A stretch of DNA of 64,000 bases from Planctomycetia bacterium (GCA_005772955.1 SXID01000250.1:1-64000), one strand, 5' to 3'; counted from the first letter of the stretch, positions 18,884 through 28,835 are shown. Numbers and translations: made by a program. The notes: generated from the sequence alone by a model not told the origin.

Positions 18884-20719
18884 ATGAAAACAACCTATTA
18901 CCTCGTCACCGCGGCGGCTGTCGCAGCGGCTGCACTGGTCGTACACGCGCAGCTCCCGAACCTGGACACGCCACCGCTGCCGCCGAAGACGGTTCACGCG
19001 TCGCCCGCCGTGCCCCGGCTCGCGCTGCCGCCGGTCAGCAGCCCGCCGGATGAGCCGCTCGTGATGCCCGGCTTGCCCGCAGTCCCGCCGGTGAAGTCTG
19101 GGGTGCCCACGCTTCCATCGGTCGCGCCCGTGTCGGGAGCCGAACCTTCGGTCCCGTCGGTTACGGGGGTGCCGCTGCCGTTGCCCTTGCTCCCGGCTCC
19201 CACAGCGCCGCTCGTGTACACCGGTCCTGGGCCGGTTGTGTCGGGACCGCCCACTGAGCCACTGATCCCGCCCGTGGCACTCCCGTTGCCCACGCCCAAA
19301 CCGGTTCTTCTCCCGCCGTCTGCGCCGGTGCCTGCATCGATGCCGGTGCTTGAACCACCCGTGCAGCCGGTCCCGGCGCCCAGTGCGAATGACCCCCTCG
19401 AAGCCGGTGGCAAGTATGTCGTACTGAAGGACGACAAGGTTCTTGAAGGGTCTGTGACGTTACGCGGCGATGTCGTCGTCGTGCGGCACGGATCGCTCGA
19501 CCGGCCGTTCACGAAGAGTCAGGTGCAGTTCGTAGCGGGGAGCAAGGACGAGGTGTACCGGTTCATGCTCGCGAAGGTGCCCGCGACGGACGCCGCCGCC
19601 CGGCTCAAGGTCGCCCGATGGTGCATGTTCAGCGGGATGCGGGAACAGGCGCTCTTCGAGGCGCGAGAAGTTCAGAAACTCGACCCGCGTAACGCGGATG
19701 CCACGGCACTCGCGAGGTCCCTGGAGTTGTCATTGCAACAGTTCCCGCCTGCGAACGCGCCGAAGATGAGCGCGCCCCAGACACCCACGTTCCCCGCCGA
19801 ATTGCGGACCGTGCTGCCGCCCGTTACGCCTGTGCCAGTCGAACCGGAACTGGACGTGACGCCCGAAGCCGCGAACCTGTTTGCGGTGCGTGTGCAGCCG
19901 TTCCTCGCGAACCAGTGTGTCGAATGTCACGTGAAGTTTGACACTGGGAAGTTCAAACTGGCCCTCGTCGCACCGGGCGAATCTGGGCACCAGGCCACGC
20001 GGGCGAACCTCCGTGCGGTCGCGGCACAACTCCTCAAGGACGAGCCGGTGTCTAGCCCGTTCCTCGTGAAGGCACTCACCGCGCACGGCGGGCAGAAGGT
20101 GCCGGCGGTTGCGTCGCGTCAGGCAGTTGTGTACCAGACGCTCGAAGCGTGGACCGCGCTGGCTGTCGGCACGCCGATCATGGCCATGCCCGCGGTTCCG
20201 CCGCCGCCGATGCCGGTTCCCCTGGCGCCGGTCATCCCACCTGCACCAGTGTTCGTGCCCACGTTGCCGTCGGTGGTGCCGGTCGTTGACCCCGTGTTGC
20301 CGCCAGTTGTGGAGATGCTCCCGCGAACGCCCACGCTGCCGAGCGTCCCGCCACCGGCATTTCCACCAGCCGTAGATCCGGCTCTGCCGCCGGTGAATCC
20401 CGTCCCGCCGGTCAACACCGCGCCGCCAGTGCTGTTGCCGATCCCGGCGACATCGACTCCGCCCGCGTCTCCAGTTGTCCCCGTGATCCCGCCGGCCGAT
20501 CCGCTGCTCCCGGTGATGCCGCCCGCTATTGTGCCGTTGCCTAAGCCGGTCGTGCCGCCGATCCCGCCCGCGAGTGCACAGACGCCATTCCCGCTGTCCC
20601 CGGTTCAGCCCGCGAGCGGCACGCAGTTCGGTACGACACTTCCGCCGAAGCCGCCTGTGAGCGGTCCGATCGGTGGCGACGAGTTCGACCCTGCCGGCTT
20701 CAATCAACCGCGCAAGTAG
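18884..20719 (+). CDS. Proline/valine-rich secreted protein with a CVECH cytochrome-like motif
   Basis: Signal [23 protein letters not shown]; long PPV repeats flanking [20 protein letters not shown]. Confidence 0.75.
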   Translation: MKTTYYLVTAAAVAAAALVVHAQLPNLDTPPLPPKTVHASPAVPRLALPPVSSPPDEPLVMPGLPAVPPVKSGVPTLPSVAPVSGAEPSVPSVTGVPLPLPLLPAPTAPLVYTGPGPVVSGPPTEPLIPPVALPLPTPKPVLLPPSAPVPASMPVLEPPVQPVPAPSANDPLEAGGKYVVLKDDKVLEGSVTLRGDVVVVRHGSLDRPFTKSQVQFVAGSKDEVYRFMLAKVPATDAAARLKVARWCMFSGMREQALFEAREVQKLDPRNADATALARSLELSLQQFPPANAPKMSAPQTPTFPAELRTVLPPVTPVPVEPELDVTPEAANLFAVRVQPFLANQCVECHVKFDTGKFKLALVAPGESGHQATRANLRAVAAQLLKDEPVSSPFLVKALTAHGGQKVPAVASRQAVVYQTLEAWTALAVGTPIMAMPAVPPPPMPVPLAPVIPPAPVFVPTLPSVVPVVDPVLPPVVEMLPRTPTLPSVPPPAFPPAVDPALPPVNPVPPVNTAPPVLLPIPATSTPPASPVVPVIPPADPLLPVMPPAIVPLPKPVVPPIPPASAQTPFPLSPVQPASGTQFGTTLPPKPPVSGPIGGDEFDPAGFNQPRK

Positions 20720-20770
20720 GTTGTGGTAGAGGGGGCGTTGCGACGAGGCCCGACGGCGCAACCTAGAAAC

Positions 20771-21385
20771 TCAGAGTGCAGCGAAGTTGCGGAGTAGCCG
20801 CAACCCAACGCGTTGGCTCTTTTCCGGGTGGAATTGCGTGGCGTACACGTTGTCCTTCCACACCACCGCACAGAATGGCGTGGGGTAGTCGGCTTGCGCC
20901 GCGACTATTCCGGCAACGGTCGGTTGTGCGAAGTACGAGTGCACGAAGTACACCGCGGGGTCAACCGGTAGCCCCGCGAACAGTGGACACGCGGGCTGCG
21001 GGAAGCGGAGCGTGTTCCAGCCCATGTGCGGCACCTTCAATCGCGGCACCTCCGGGAACCGCACCACGTCTCCACCGAACACGCCCAACCCGGTGTGCGT
21101 ACCGTCTTCGTGACTGCGGTCGAAAAGCAACTGCATCCCCAGACAGATACCGAGGAACGGCTTGCCGCTCTCGATGTACCGGCGCAAGGCGTCGTCAAGT
21201 CCGGTCTCGCGTAGGCGCTCAATCGCGTCGCGGAATGCCCCGACGCCAGGCAGTACGACCTTCGCGGCGGCGGCAACTCGCTTCGGGTCGTTCGTGATCG
21301 CTGCGGAATGGCCGACCTGCTCGAACGCCTTCTGGACGCTCCGCAGGTTCGCCATCCCGTAATCCACGATCACCGTTTCGGACAT
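20771..21385 (-). CDS. hisH: Imidazole glycerol phosphate synthase subunit HisH
   Basis: IVDYGMANLRSVQKAFE; FLGICLGMQLLFDRS; ATQFHPEKSQ. Confidence 0.97.
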   Translation of the reverse strand: MSETVIVDYGMANLRSVQKAFEQVGHSAAITNDPKRVAAAAKVVLPGVGAFRDAIERLRETGLDDALRRYIESGKPFLGICLGMQLLFDRSHEDGTHTGLGVFGGDVVRFPEVPRLKVPHMGWNTLRFPQPACPLFAGLPVDPAVYFVHSYFAQPTVAGIVAAQADYPTPFCAVVWKDNVYATQFHPEKSQRVGLRLLRNFAAL

Positions 21386-21404
21386 GACCAACGACCTTGA
21401 AGAG

Positions 21405-22574
21405 TTATTTTGCCGTGGTCGGTGCCGTCTCGGCTGGGCGGCGCATGAACAGCGCGAGCGCGAGGATCCCCAAACCCATAAACGCGACCAGTATCAACAT
21501 CGTGGTCGTGTCGAAAAACGGGAACTGCAATCGCCGGCCGAGCCACGGCCACGCGAACCATGTGATCAAGACGCCGATCGCGAGTCCGGGACCGAACGGC
21601 AGTTCGCGCGGCTGCGCCGGGCCGGATACCGGCGTGCCGGTTGGAGTAGATGGCGTCGGCGCGCCTTTGCCAGCGAGCAACCGGCCCGTCAGGATCAGCA
21701 CCAACGCCGCGACCGATCCGACAAACAGCGAGACAACCGGGATCTGCCAGCCAAGGAACGCCCCGGCCATCATGAGAAGGTCGGCGTCGCCCAGACCCAG
21801 CGCCTCACGGCCGAACCCGGTTTCAAAGAACCACTTCGTCGCGCGTACGACGATCGACCCCACGAGCGCGCCAATCACACTGTTGAGCAGACCGAGTTTG
21901 ATGCTACCAGCCGGTGCAAAGTTAAGCGTCGGTCCCCAGAACGGCCACGGTTGTACGCCGGTCGGGATCTTGCCGACCGTTTCTTCGAGGAACCACGGAA
22001 GGCCGGCCGGAATCGCGTTTACGGCGTTCGCCGGCTGCGGCCACGGCCAAGGCATCAGCGCGCCACCAATCACGCCCACGACCATCACCGCATAGGTGAT
22101 CTGCGCCGGGATGATGCGGTGTTCGGCGTCTATCGCGGCGGCGGCGATCAGCCCACAGAGCAGGATCGCATGGTAGCCGAACAGAGCCCAGCACCTCAGC
22201 GGAGGGTACGCTTCGTCGGGACCGAGGTAGTTGTACTTCATCCCCGGAATGCCGTGCCAGTTGAACACCACCTCCGCGAGGAACAACGTGAGGAACGCGA
22301 CCCCTGTGCCGACTTCAACCCACAGGTATCGCGCGGAGAACGGGACGCCGCACGCACGGCACCTGCCGCGGAGCCGGAGATAGCCCAGGATCGGGACGTT
22401 GTCGGTGAATCGGATGTGTTGGTAGCAAGCGAAGCACCGCGACGAGGGCCAGATCAGGCTCTTCTCGTAGGGCAGGCGCGCAATGACGACGTTGAGGAAC
22501 GAGCCGATCATCAGCCCGAGGCCGAATATCGTCACGCACCAGAAGATAATTGGGAAGTGGAACCACCATTCCAT
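21405..22574 (-). CDS. Prepilin peptidase (A24 family)
   Basis: GSFLNVVIARLP; CFACYQHIRFTDNVPILGYLRLRGRCRACG; ALGLGDADLLMMAGAFLG. Confidence 0.92.
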   Translation of the reverse strand: MEWWFHFPIIFWCVTIFGLGLMIGSFLNVVIARLPYEKSLIWPSSRCFACYQHIRFTDNVPILGYLRLRGRCRACGVPFSARYLWVEVGTGVAFLTLFLAEVVFNWHGIPGMKYNYLGPDEAYPPLRCWALFGYHAILLCGLIAAAAIDAEHRIIPAQITYAVMVVGVIGGALMPWPWPQPANAVNAIPAGLPWFLEETVGKIPTGVQPWPFWGPTLNFAPAGSIKLGLLNSVIGALVGSIVVRATKWFFETGFGREALGLGDADLLMMAGAFLGWQIPVVSLFVGSVAALVLILTGRLLAGKGAPTPSTPTGTPVSGPAQPRELPFGPGLAIGVLITWFAWPWLGRRLQFPFFDTTTMLILVAFMGLGILALALFMRRPAETAPTTAK

Positions 22575-23086
22575 GACGTGAGGATAGCATCGACCACCCC
22601 CTCCGGCGACAGAGTATCACTCGCGACTGCGAAATCCGCGACTGCGTGGTACACCATCTCGCGCGCCGCAATCAGCGCGCGGACTTCTCCTTCGCCCCCT
22701 GTGGAAGTGAGGTTCGGTCGGCGCGCCTGGGTCGTTGGGTCTGTCTGAAGGCGCTCCCACACCGTTTCGGGCGATGCGGTCAGCCACACAACGAATCCGT
22801 TCGCTTTCAGGGCGGCACAGTTGGATTCGCGCATGACAGCACCGCCACCTGTCGCGACGACACACTTCGACCGTGCGCACAGTTCGACGAGAGCTGCCGC
22901 TTCGCGGTCGCGGAAACTGGCTTCGCCCTCGGTCGCGAAAATGTCCTTGATCGATCGCCCCGCGACGACTTCGATGAGATCGTCTACGTCCGCGAACGGC
23001 CAGCCGAGCCGCTGCGCGAGGAGCCGCCCGACGGTCGTCTTCCCTGTGCAGCGGTAGCCGACGAGAATGATGTTCCGGTGCGTCAC
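22532..23086 (-). CDS. aroK: Shikimate kinase (GTG start)
   Basis: NIILVGYRCTGKTTVGRLLAQRLGWPFADVDD; ATGGGAVMR; 4-nt overlap with the upstream aroDE stop. Confidence 0.93.
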   Translation of the reverse strand: MTHRNIILVGYRCTGKTTVGRLLAQRLGWPFADVDDLIEVVAGRSIKDIFATEGEASFRDREAAALVELCARSKCVVATGGGAVMRESNCAALKANGFVVWLTASPETVWERLQTDPTTQARRPNLTSTGGEGEVRALIAAREMVYHAVADFAVASDTLSPEGVVDAILTSWNGGSTSQLSSGA

Positions 23087-24654
23087 TCCTCGGCACCCTC
23101 GTTCGCCGCGGGGTTCTCCTTCCGCCCTCCGTCGTCGTCGAATGCTTTCGTCAGTGGGGAGAGCGCCTTCCGCATGATGAGCCGCATCACGTCCGTGTCG
23201 GGGGTCAGGCCAGTGAACATTTCGATCTGCCGCGCGGCCTGGCGCACGAACATCTCCACACCCGTAATCGTGTCGCACCCACGAACGCGCGCCTCGCGGA
23301 TCAGGAGCGTCGTTTCTGGTGTGTAGATCGTGTCGAAGACCGTCGTGCCTGGCTTCAGGATGCTGAAGTGACACGGCGCCTCGTCCACGTTCGGATGCAT
23401 CCCCACAGGCGTGCAGTTGATGAGCACGTCGAACGAGACGTTATGCCGTGCGTGCCAGTCCACGGCCTTACATTTTACTTCTTCGGCGAGCTTCTGAGCA
23501 CGCTCATGGGTCCGGGACGCGATGGTGATCTGAGCGCTTTCGCGGTGCAACGCGTAAGCCACTGATCGCGCTACCCCGCCGGCGCCGAGGATGAGAACCG
23601 ACATCTGAGCCAACTGCGGGACGGGGCCGTCCTGTGCCTGCACTGCGAAGAACGCTTTGAGCGTATCGGTGGATGCTGCAAAATCGGTGTTGGCCGCGGA
23701 GAATTTTTTCTCGTCGATGCGTATGAGCGTGTTGGCCGCGGCCGTTGCTTGCACGTTCGGCTCGACCTCGCGCGCGATGCTCGCGGCAACTTCCTTGTGC
23801 GGGATTGTGACGCTGTATCCGCGGACAGGGATCTGGTCATACGCTTCGAGTGACTGCGGCAGTTGGCCCCGCGGCACCCTGAACGGTAGGTAAAGGGCGT
23901 TCACACCGAGTTTTCTGTACATCTGGTTGTGCAGCAGCGGGCTGAGACTGTGCCCAACCGGATCACCGAGGACGCCGAAGATTTGCGTGGTGGCGTTGAT
24001 GTGCTGAACCGGATACGTGGTGCGGAAGTCGTCAAGGCTCGGTAGCCCCGGCGCAATGCCGCGTTCCTTGTTGAACGCTGCGTAGATCCAGGGTGCGCCG
24101 AACTTGAGTGAGAGGAATCGCGTCGGCATCCCGATGTCGCCCATGCAGAACGCGACTGTCGGCTTCGGCGCGGTGCGCTGGATGTGCAGCACGCGGGCCA
24201 CGTCGTTGGCCGACTGAGCAGTGACAGCGATCTTGTAAACATCCGCGTCCTGCTTGAGCATGTTCGCGTAGATGTCTTCGAGATCCTTGGGCGTCTGGGC
24301 CGTGTTGTGGTAACTGACGATGCGCTTGACCTGGCCGAAACGCGGGACCGTGTGCGCGATGTCCGCTTCTAGATCAACCCAGTCGAACGTGCCGGACACG
24401 ATCGCCTGGCGCAGGATCATCATTCGCTCTTGTTCGGTGCCGGTGTACCGGCCTCCATCAGCAGGCCGTCGCAACGTGGCGACCCAAGGACACTGCTTGA
24501 GGGGTGCGAGGCGCTTGAAGTCCACAGCCTTCGCGAGGAAGTCGAGACGCAGTTCGATGAACTTCGCGCCGCGTTTCACGGCCTCTTGAACCTCCGCCAC
24601 CATCATCTTGTGGCGGGTCCGGCCGATCACGACGAGTACCCGATCCGACAACAT
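23083..24654 (-). CDS. aroDE: Fused type I 3-dehydroquinate dehydratase / shikimate dehydrogenase
   Basis: N-terminal AroD (FIELRLDFL, KIAVTAQSANDV, FCMGDIGMPTR); C-terminal AroE (GDPVGHSLSPLLHN, GYSVTIPHKE, GAGGVARSVAYAL). Confidence 0.95.
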   Translation of the reverse strand: MLSDRVLVVIGRTRHKMMVAEVQEAVKRGAKFIELRLDFLAKAVDFKRLAPLKQCPWVATLRRPADGGRYTGTEQERMMILRQAIVSGTFDWVDLEADIAHTVPRFGQVKRIVSYHNTAQTPKDLEDIYANMLKQDADVYKIAVTAQSANDVARVLHIQRTAPKPTVAFCMGDIGMPTRFLSLKFGAPWIYAAFNKERGIAPGLPSLDDFRTTYPVQHINATTQIFGVLGDPVGHSLSPLLHNQMYRKLGVNALYLPFRVPRGQLPQSLEAYDQIPVRGYSVTIPHKEVAASIAREVEPNVQATAAANTLIRIDEKKFSAANTDFAASTDTLKAFFAVQAQDGPVPQLAQMSVLILGAGGVARSVAYALHRESAQITIASRTHERAQKLAEEVKCKAVDWHARHNVSFDVLINCTPVGMHPNVDEAPCHFSILKPGTTVFDTIYTPETTLLIREARVRGCDTITGVEMFVRQAARQIEMFTGLTPDTDVMRLIMRKALSPLTKAFDDDGGRKENPAANEGAEE

Positions 24655-24747
24655 AACGACCCCTTCGGGGGAACGCTCAAAGCTGAAGTCACATTACCCA
24701 AACAACAAGTTACAACCAATTCTTGCCCCGTGTGAGTGCGAACAGCC

Positions 24748-24783
24748 CAAAAAAAGCAAAACCCAGACCGCGTGGTCTGGGTT
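24748..24783 (-). terminator. Rho-independent terminator downstream of rpmG
   Basis: Minus strand AACCCAGACCACGCGGTCTGGGTT followed by TTGCTTTTTTT. Confidence 0.75.
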
Positions 24784-24841
24784 CTTCGGGGTCGTCTTGG
24801 TTGAGATTTCTCCATTGGGATTTGGAGTATCCCACCGTGTG

Positions 24842-25012
24842 TTAGACCTTGCTGGCTTCCTTGTAAATGACGTGTTTGCGCACGATCGGGTCGAACTTGC
24901 GGAGCGATATCCGCTCCTTCGTGTTGTTGCGATTCTTCTGGGTGAAGTAGCAGTGATCGCTCGCTTCGCTCTTCAGTTTGATCGTGCTACGCGCTTCTTT
25001 CGACTTCGCCAT
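24842..25012 (-). CDS. rpmG: 50S ribosomal protein L33
   Basis: MAKSKEARSTIKLKSEASDHCYFTQKNRNNTKERISLRKFDPIVRKHVIYKEASKV. Confidence 0.95.
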   Translation of the reverse strand: MAKSKEARSTIKLKSEASDHCYFTQKNRNNTKERISLRKFDPIVRKHVIYKEASKV

Positions 25013-25366
25013 GTTTCGACCCTCAAGGGGTTGGGTGCGTGATCCGGCCACAGCCGGGTTAGATAGGAATGATAGCACTTCGCGGACGGATCGTGGAGGG
25101 GGGTTTTGGAACCAGGGTTGCGTTCTGCCTGCTGTACCTCCATCGCCCCCCTAACCTCTATCCCGCGGTGGTGGGCAAAGGACGGGACGCTCATCGCCGG
25201 GACGGCGCGGCTCGTATGCGTTGATCCGACCGACGCGGGGAGGGGTACACGCCTTTGTGTTGCAGCACGTTCTCATCGACGCGCCCGATGTGGTGCTGAT
25301 CCCGGCGTCGATCGTGAACTCACTCCCAGTACGCTGCAAGCGCGACGCTACTCCACTCTTCTTCCG

Positions 25367-26797
25367 TTATTTTTGGCCCTCCGGTTTCTTCCTCCGCTTG
25401 CGGAGTTCTTCGAGGCGCGCCTTGATCTTCGCCTCGTGGCCGCGGTCGGTGGGCTGATAATACTCCGCGTCCGTCGGTATGTACTCCTGATCCACCCAGC
25501 CGCCCTCAAAGTCGTGGGCGTACTTGTAACCCACGCCGTGGCCCAACACCTCCTTCGCCCCGCGATAGCTCTTGTCGCGCAGGTGCAGCGGCACCGGGAG
25601 CGTCCGGCCCTCCTTCACGTCTTTCGCTGCGGCTTCGCCCGCCATGTAGCTCGCGTTCGACTTCTGCGCTGTCGCGAGGTACGTTACCGCGTGCGCGAGG
25701 TTGATGCGACACTCAGGCAAGCCGACCTTCTCCACCGCGTCCCACGCCGCGTTGGCGAGCACCAGGCCGAACGGGTCCGCGTTACCCACGTCCTCTGATG
25801 CAAAGATCACCAATCGCCGCGCGACGAATCGCGGGTCTTCGCCACCTTCCAACATGCGCGCCATCCAGTAGAGCGCCGCGTCCGGGTCGCTTCCGCGAAG
25901 GCTCTTGATGAAAGCGCTCGCGGTGTCGTAGTGCGTGTCGCCGGTCGGGTCGAACTCGATCACTTTCCGCTGGATGCTGTCTTGCGCGAGTTGTAGGTCG
26001 AAGAGGACGCGAGAAGAACCTACCTCCCCAACCCCCTTCCCTGCAGCGAGGGGGGTTGGGGAGGTGGGTCTTGCGTTCTCCGGCGCGAACGCCGACTTCA
26101 CGCCGATCTCCACCGCTGTGAGAGCGCGGCGGGCGTCGCCGTCGCACGCTTCCACCAGGAACGCGAGCGCGTCGTCGGTGACCGTCACGTTCTGGTTGCC
26201 GAGGCCGCGGTCCTTGTCCGACAACGCTCGCGTGATTAGCGTGCGGCAGTCGTCGCGACTTAGCGGCTGGAATTGGAAGATCTGACTCCGCGACAGCAGC
26301 GGAGTGCTGATCGCAAAGAACGGGTTCTGCGTGGTCGCGCCGATCAGGATCACCACGCCGTCTTCCACGTCTGGCAAAAGCACGTCTTGTTGCGCCCGAT
26401 TGAAGCGATGGATTTCGTCGATGAACAGGATCGTGCGTTCACCGAGTTCTTCGAGATGCCCGCGGGCTTCGGTGAGCAGTTCGCGCACCTCCTTGATACC
26501 GGCTGCGACCGCGTTCAGTGGCTTGAAACGGCTCTCTGTGTGGTTCGCGATGACGTGCGCAAGAGCGGTTTTGCCGCACCCCGGTGGGCCGTAGAATAGT
26601 AGCGAGTTCAGGCGGTCTGCTAACAGCATTCGGCGGAGCAACTTGCCCGGACCAAGGAAGTGGGATTGCCCGACGTACTCGTCGAGCGTCCGCGGACGCA
26701 TTCGCGCGGCGAGCGGGCGCGCCTTCAGACGGTTCTCTTCGCGCAGGTCGTTGAACAGATCCATGAGCGGAGCCTCGGGGTGAGGGACTCCGCTCAT
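25367..26797 (-). CDS. rarA: Replication-associated recombination protein A (AAA ATPase)
   Basis: YGPPGCGKTALAHVIA; FIDEIHRFNRAQQD; SLRGSDPDAALYWMARMLEGGEDPRFVARRLVIFASEDVGNADP. Confidence 0.95.
   Translation of the reverse strand: MSGVPHPEAPLMDLFNDLREENRLKARPLAARMRPRTLDEYVGQSHFLGPGKLLRRMLLADRLNSLLFYGPPGCGKTALAHVIANHTESRFKPLNAVAAGIKEVRELLTEARGHLEELGERTILFIDEIHRFNRAQQDVLLPDVEDGVVILIGATTQNPFFAISTPLLSRSQIFQFQPLSRDDCRTLITRALSDKDRGLGNQNVTVTDDALAFLVEACDGDARRALTAVEIGVKSAFAPENARPTSPTPLAAGKGVGEVGSSRVLFDLQLAQDSIQRKVIEFDPTGDTHYDTASAFIKSLRGSDPDAALYWMARMLEGGEDPRFVARRLVIFASEDVGNADPFGLVLANAAWDAVEKVGLPECRINLAHAVTYLATAQKSNASYMAGEAAAKDVKEGRTLPVPLHLRDKSYRGAKEVLGHGVGYKYAHDFEGGWVDQEYIPTDAEYYQPTDRGHEAKIKARLEELRKRRKKPEGQK
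26018..26069. repeat. Palindromic element inserted in frame inside rarA
   Basis: acctacctccccaaccccctt ccctgcagcg aggggggttggggaggtgggt; encodes PTSPTPLAAGKGVGEVG within RarA. Confidence 0.85.
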
Positions 26798-26798
26798 G

Positions 26799-27014
26799 CT
26801 AACTTGAAGAGCGTGAACGCGACAGGTGAGGTGACACGCCGCGCGGATCAGCTCGATTCTTCGGTGGGTTCAACACGACGATCTCGACCGACATGACCCA
26901 GAGTGTGTCGCTCTCGCCGCCGGCAATGTTCTCGGTGACGAGCCACACTTCCACCTCGACCTCTCTGGAAGGGCGGGGGAAAACCACTATACGCTGTCTT
27001 CCACTGGTCGACAC
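26799..27014 (-). CDS. Small hypothetical protein, start uncertain
   Basis: VFPRPSREVEVEVWLVTENIAGGESDTLWVMSVEIVVLNPP has plausible beta-strand composition. Confidence 0.35.
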   Translation of the reverse strand: MSTSGRQRIVVFPRPSREVEVEVWLVTENIAGGESDTLWVMSVEIVVLNPPKNRADPRGVSPHLSRSRSSS

Positions 27015-27044
27015 TCGGCGCGAACCTCGTGTCGGTGGATCACT

Positions 27045-28070
27045 CTACCCGCCCGACGCGGGGCGAGGGGGGGGTGGGCCGATGGAAGACGGCGACGGAG
27101 TTGTAGCGCGGTACATCCCGGACCCACGATTGGGCGGGTCGGGAACGATCTTGATTCGACCGCCCTCCGCGTCCACGTGTTCGACGTGCAACTTCAGTGA
27201 CTTCATGATCGCAGACATGAAGTCGCAACAGTTTGCAAACCGGTTCTGCGGGACCACGGCCAGCGCTCGCATCAGCGGGGCACGTTCTGGTTCCGTGACG
27301 CCGCTCAGGTCGGCGAGAGGTCGTAACGACGATCGCGGAACGTCATTCACCGGTGGCGGGAACGGGCAACCTCCCGTGCGGACCACGTAATACGTCACCG
27401 CGAGGCTGAACTGGTCGGACCAGTCGGTGATGGTGCCGAGGAACACTTCCGGGGCCGCGTACTCGCGCGTGCCCTGCTTTGAACATGGGGTGCTGGGGCC
27501 GAACGTCGGGGACGCGAGGCCGGGGTCGGTGAGTTTAGCCGTGTCACCGAACAGCAGGATGTTGTTGGGCTTCACATCGCCGTGCTGGAACCCAACGTGC
27601 CTTCCGTCGCGAACGTGCCGCCGTGCGTTGAGGAAGTCCAGCGCTTGAGCGATCTGCCACAGGTACAGGCACACTGTGGCCGGTTCGAGTTCCTGACCGA
27701 GGTCGTCGCGGTAGAGTTGCATCAGGTCGAAGAGCGTTGCCTCAGCAAGTTCCATGTTGACGACGAGGTAACCGGGGACGGACCAGACGCCGTACGTCTT
27801 GACGATGTTGGGGTGTTCCAGGGATTGGAACGAATGCACCGAGCGCAATTCGCGGGCTGTGGTGTTGGTGTTCGAGGTGGGCATGAACTTGAGCGCGACT
27901 GGCGGTCCGATGGGCGATTCCGCTTCCCAGACCTCCGCAAAACCGCCGCGCCCGCGGACGCACCGGAGTCGGTAACCGGGAGAGGGTTCCGCGCCGACCG
28001 AGAACGCGAACGCTCCGGGTGTGGTCGAACGGAGATTGGGCGGGACTGTCAACACCGCATCCCCTATCAA
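27045..28070 (-). CDS. Serine/threonine protein kinase with DPG in place of DFG
   Basis: GRGGFAEVWEAESPIGPPVALKF; FQHGDVKPNNILLFGDTAKLTDPGLASP; YAAPEVF. Confidence 0.9.
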   Translation of the reverse strand: MIGDAVLTVPPNLRSTTPGAFAFSVGAEPSPGYRLRCVRGRGGFAEVWEAESPIGPPVALKFMPTSNTNTTARELRSVHSFQSLEHPNIVKTYGVWSVPGYLVVNMELAEATLFDLMQLYRDDLGQELEPATVCLYLWQIAQALDFLNARRHVRDGRHVGFQHGDVKPNNILLFGDTAKLTDPGLASPTFGPSTPCSKQGTREYAAPEVFLGTITDWSDQFSLAVTYYVVRTGGCPFPPPVNDVPRSSLRPLADLSGVTEPERAPLMRALAVVPQNRFANCCDFMSAIMKSLKLHVEHVDAEGGRIKIVPDPPNRGSGMYRATTPSPSSIGPPPPRPASGG

Positions 28071-28216
28071 GTGGAGCCAAACACGCGCGGTTCGTCCGCA
28101 GCGAGAGCAGACGTAAGCAGTTCAGCCGTACTGTAGCACACGAAAAAAGCGAGTCCGGCGGCACGAACCGGTTTCGCTGAGATCGGGCGAAATTTTTCCC
28201 GTGTGGCACGACTGGG

Positions 28217-28717
28217 TCACACTTCGGTGAGGACCGTGCTGTAACGCCAACTCACGGGTTTCCCGTCGTGATAAGGCATGACCCCGTGGAACTGCGGCGC
28301 GGCGGGATCGAACACGAGCGGTAGGAAGAACCGGTCGCCGTCCCAGAGCGGAAGTGTCGCGACGCGCTCGATCTCGATCCACTCCAGCGCGCCCTCTGCG
28401 TTCGCGGAAAACGGTGTGCCAGAGAACCAGTTCACGCGGAAGATGAACCCAAACCAGTCCTCGCCGTGCTTGCCGAAGCCAGGCCACGAGATCGTGCCAG
28501 CCAACCGGATCGCGTCGCACTCGATCCCGGCTTCCTCGCGTATCTCGCGTTTCAACCCCGCGACGATGTCTTCGCCCGGTTCGAGCTTCCCGCCGAGACC
28601 GTTGTACTTGCCGAGGTGCGCGTCATCCGGGCGCACATTCCGGTGAATCATCAATACGCGCCGGCCGTCCGGCGAGAAGACGTAACCGAGCGTAGCTAGA
28701 ATTGGTGTGTAGGGCAT
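28217..28717 (-). CDS. NUDIX hydrolase, MutT-like
   Basis: GLGGKLEPGEDIVAGLKREIREEAGI Nudix box. Confidence 0.92.
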   Translation of the reverse strand: MPYTPILATLGYVFSPDGRRVLMIHRNVRPDDAHLGKYNGLGGKLEPGEDIVAGLKREIREEAGIECDAIRLAGTISWPGFGKHGEDWFGFIFRVNWFSGTPFSANAEGALEWIEIERVATLPLWDGDRFFLPLVFDPAAPQFHGVMPYHDGKPVSWRYSTVLTEV

Positions 28718-28720
28718 TTT

Positions 28721-28835
28721 TTGAAGAGAAGGGAGAGAGGGAGAAGGGGTGAAAGGGAGACAATACAAAAGCACCTTGGATCTGTCCTCTCTCCCGTTCC
28801 CCCTCTCTCCCCTTCACCCCTTTTCTTCTTCCTCC
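28721..28835. repeat. AG/CT-rich imperfect inverted repeat
   Basis: gaagagaagggagagagggagaaggggtgaaaggg ... ccctctctccccttcaccccttttcttcttcc. Confidence 0.65.

Noticed and set aside
19000-20700. Repetitive ccg/gcc pattern as a possible DNA repeat array
   Set aside because: Explained by Pro/Val-rich coding sequence rather than a tandem nucleotide repeat
21384-22748. 454-aa plus-strand ORF
   Set aside because: Antisense to prepilin peptidase and aroK; composition typical of a GC-rich shadow frame
25080-25366. Possible degenerate gene between rpmG and rarA
   Set aside because: Fragments such as LQHVLIDAPDVVLIPASIV are short and no frame gives a recognisable family
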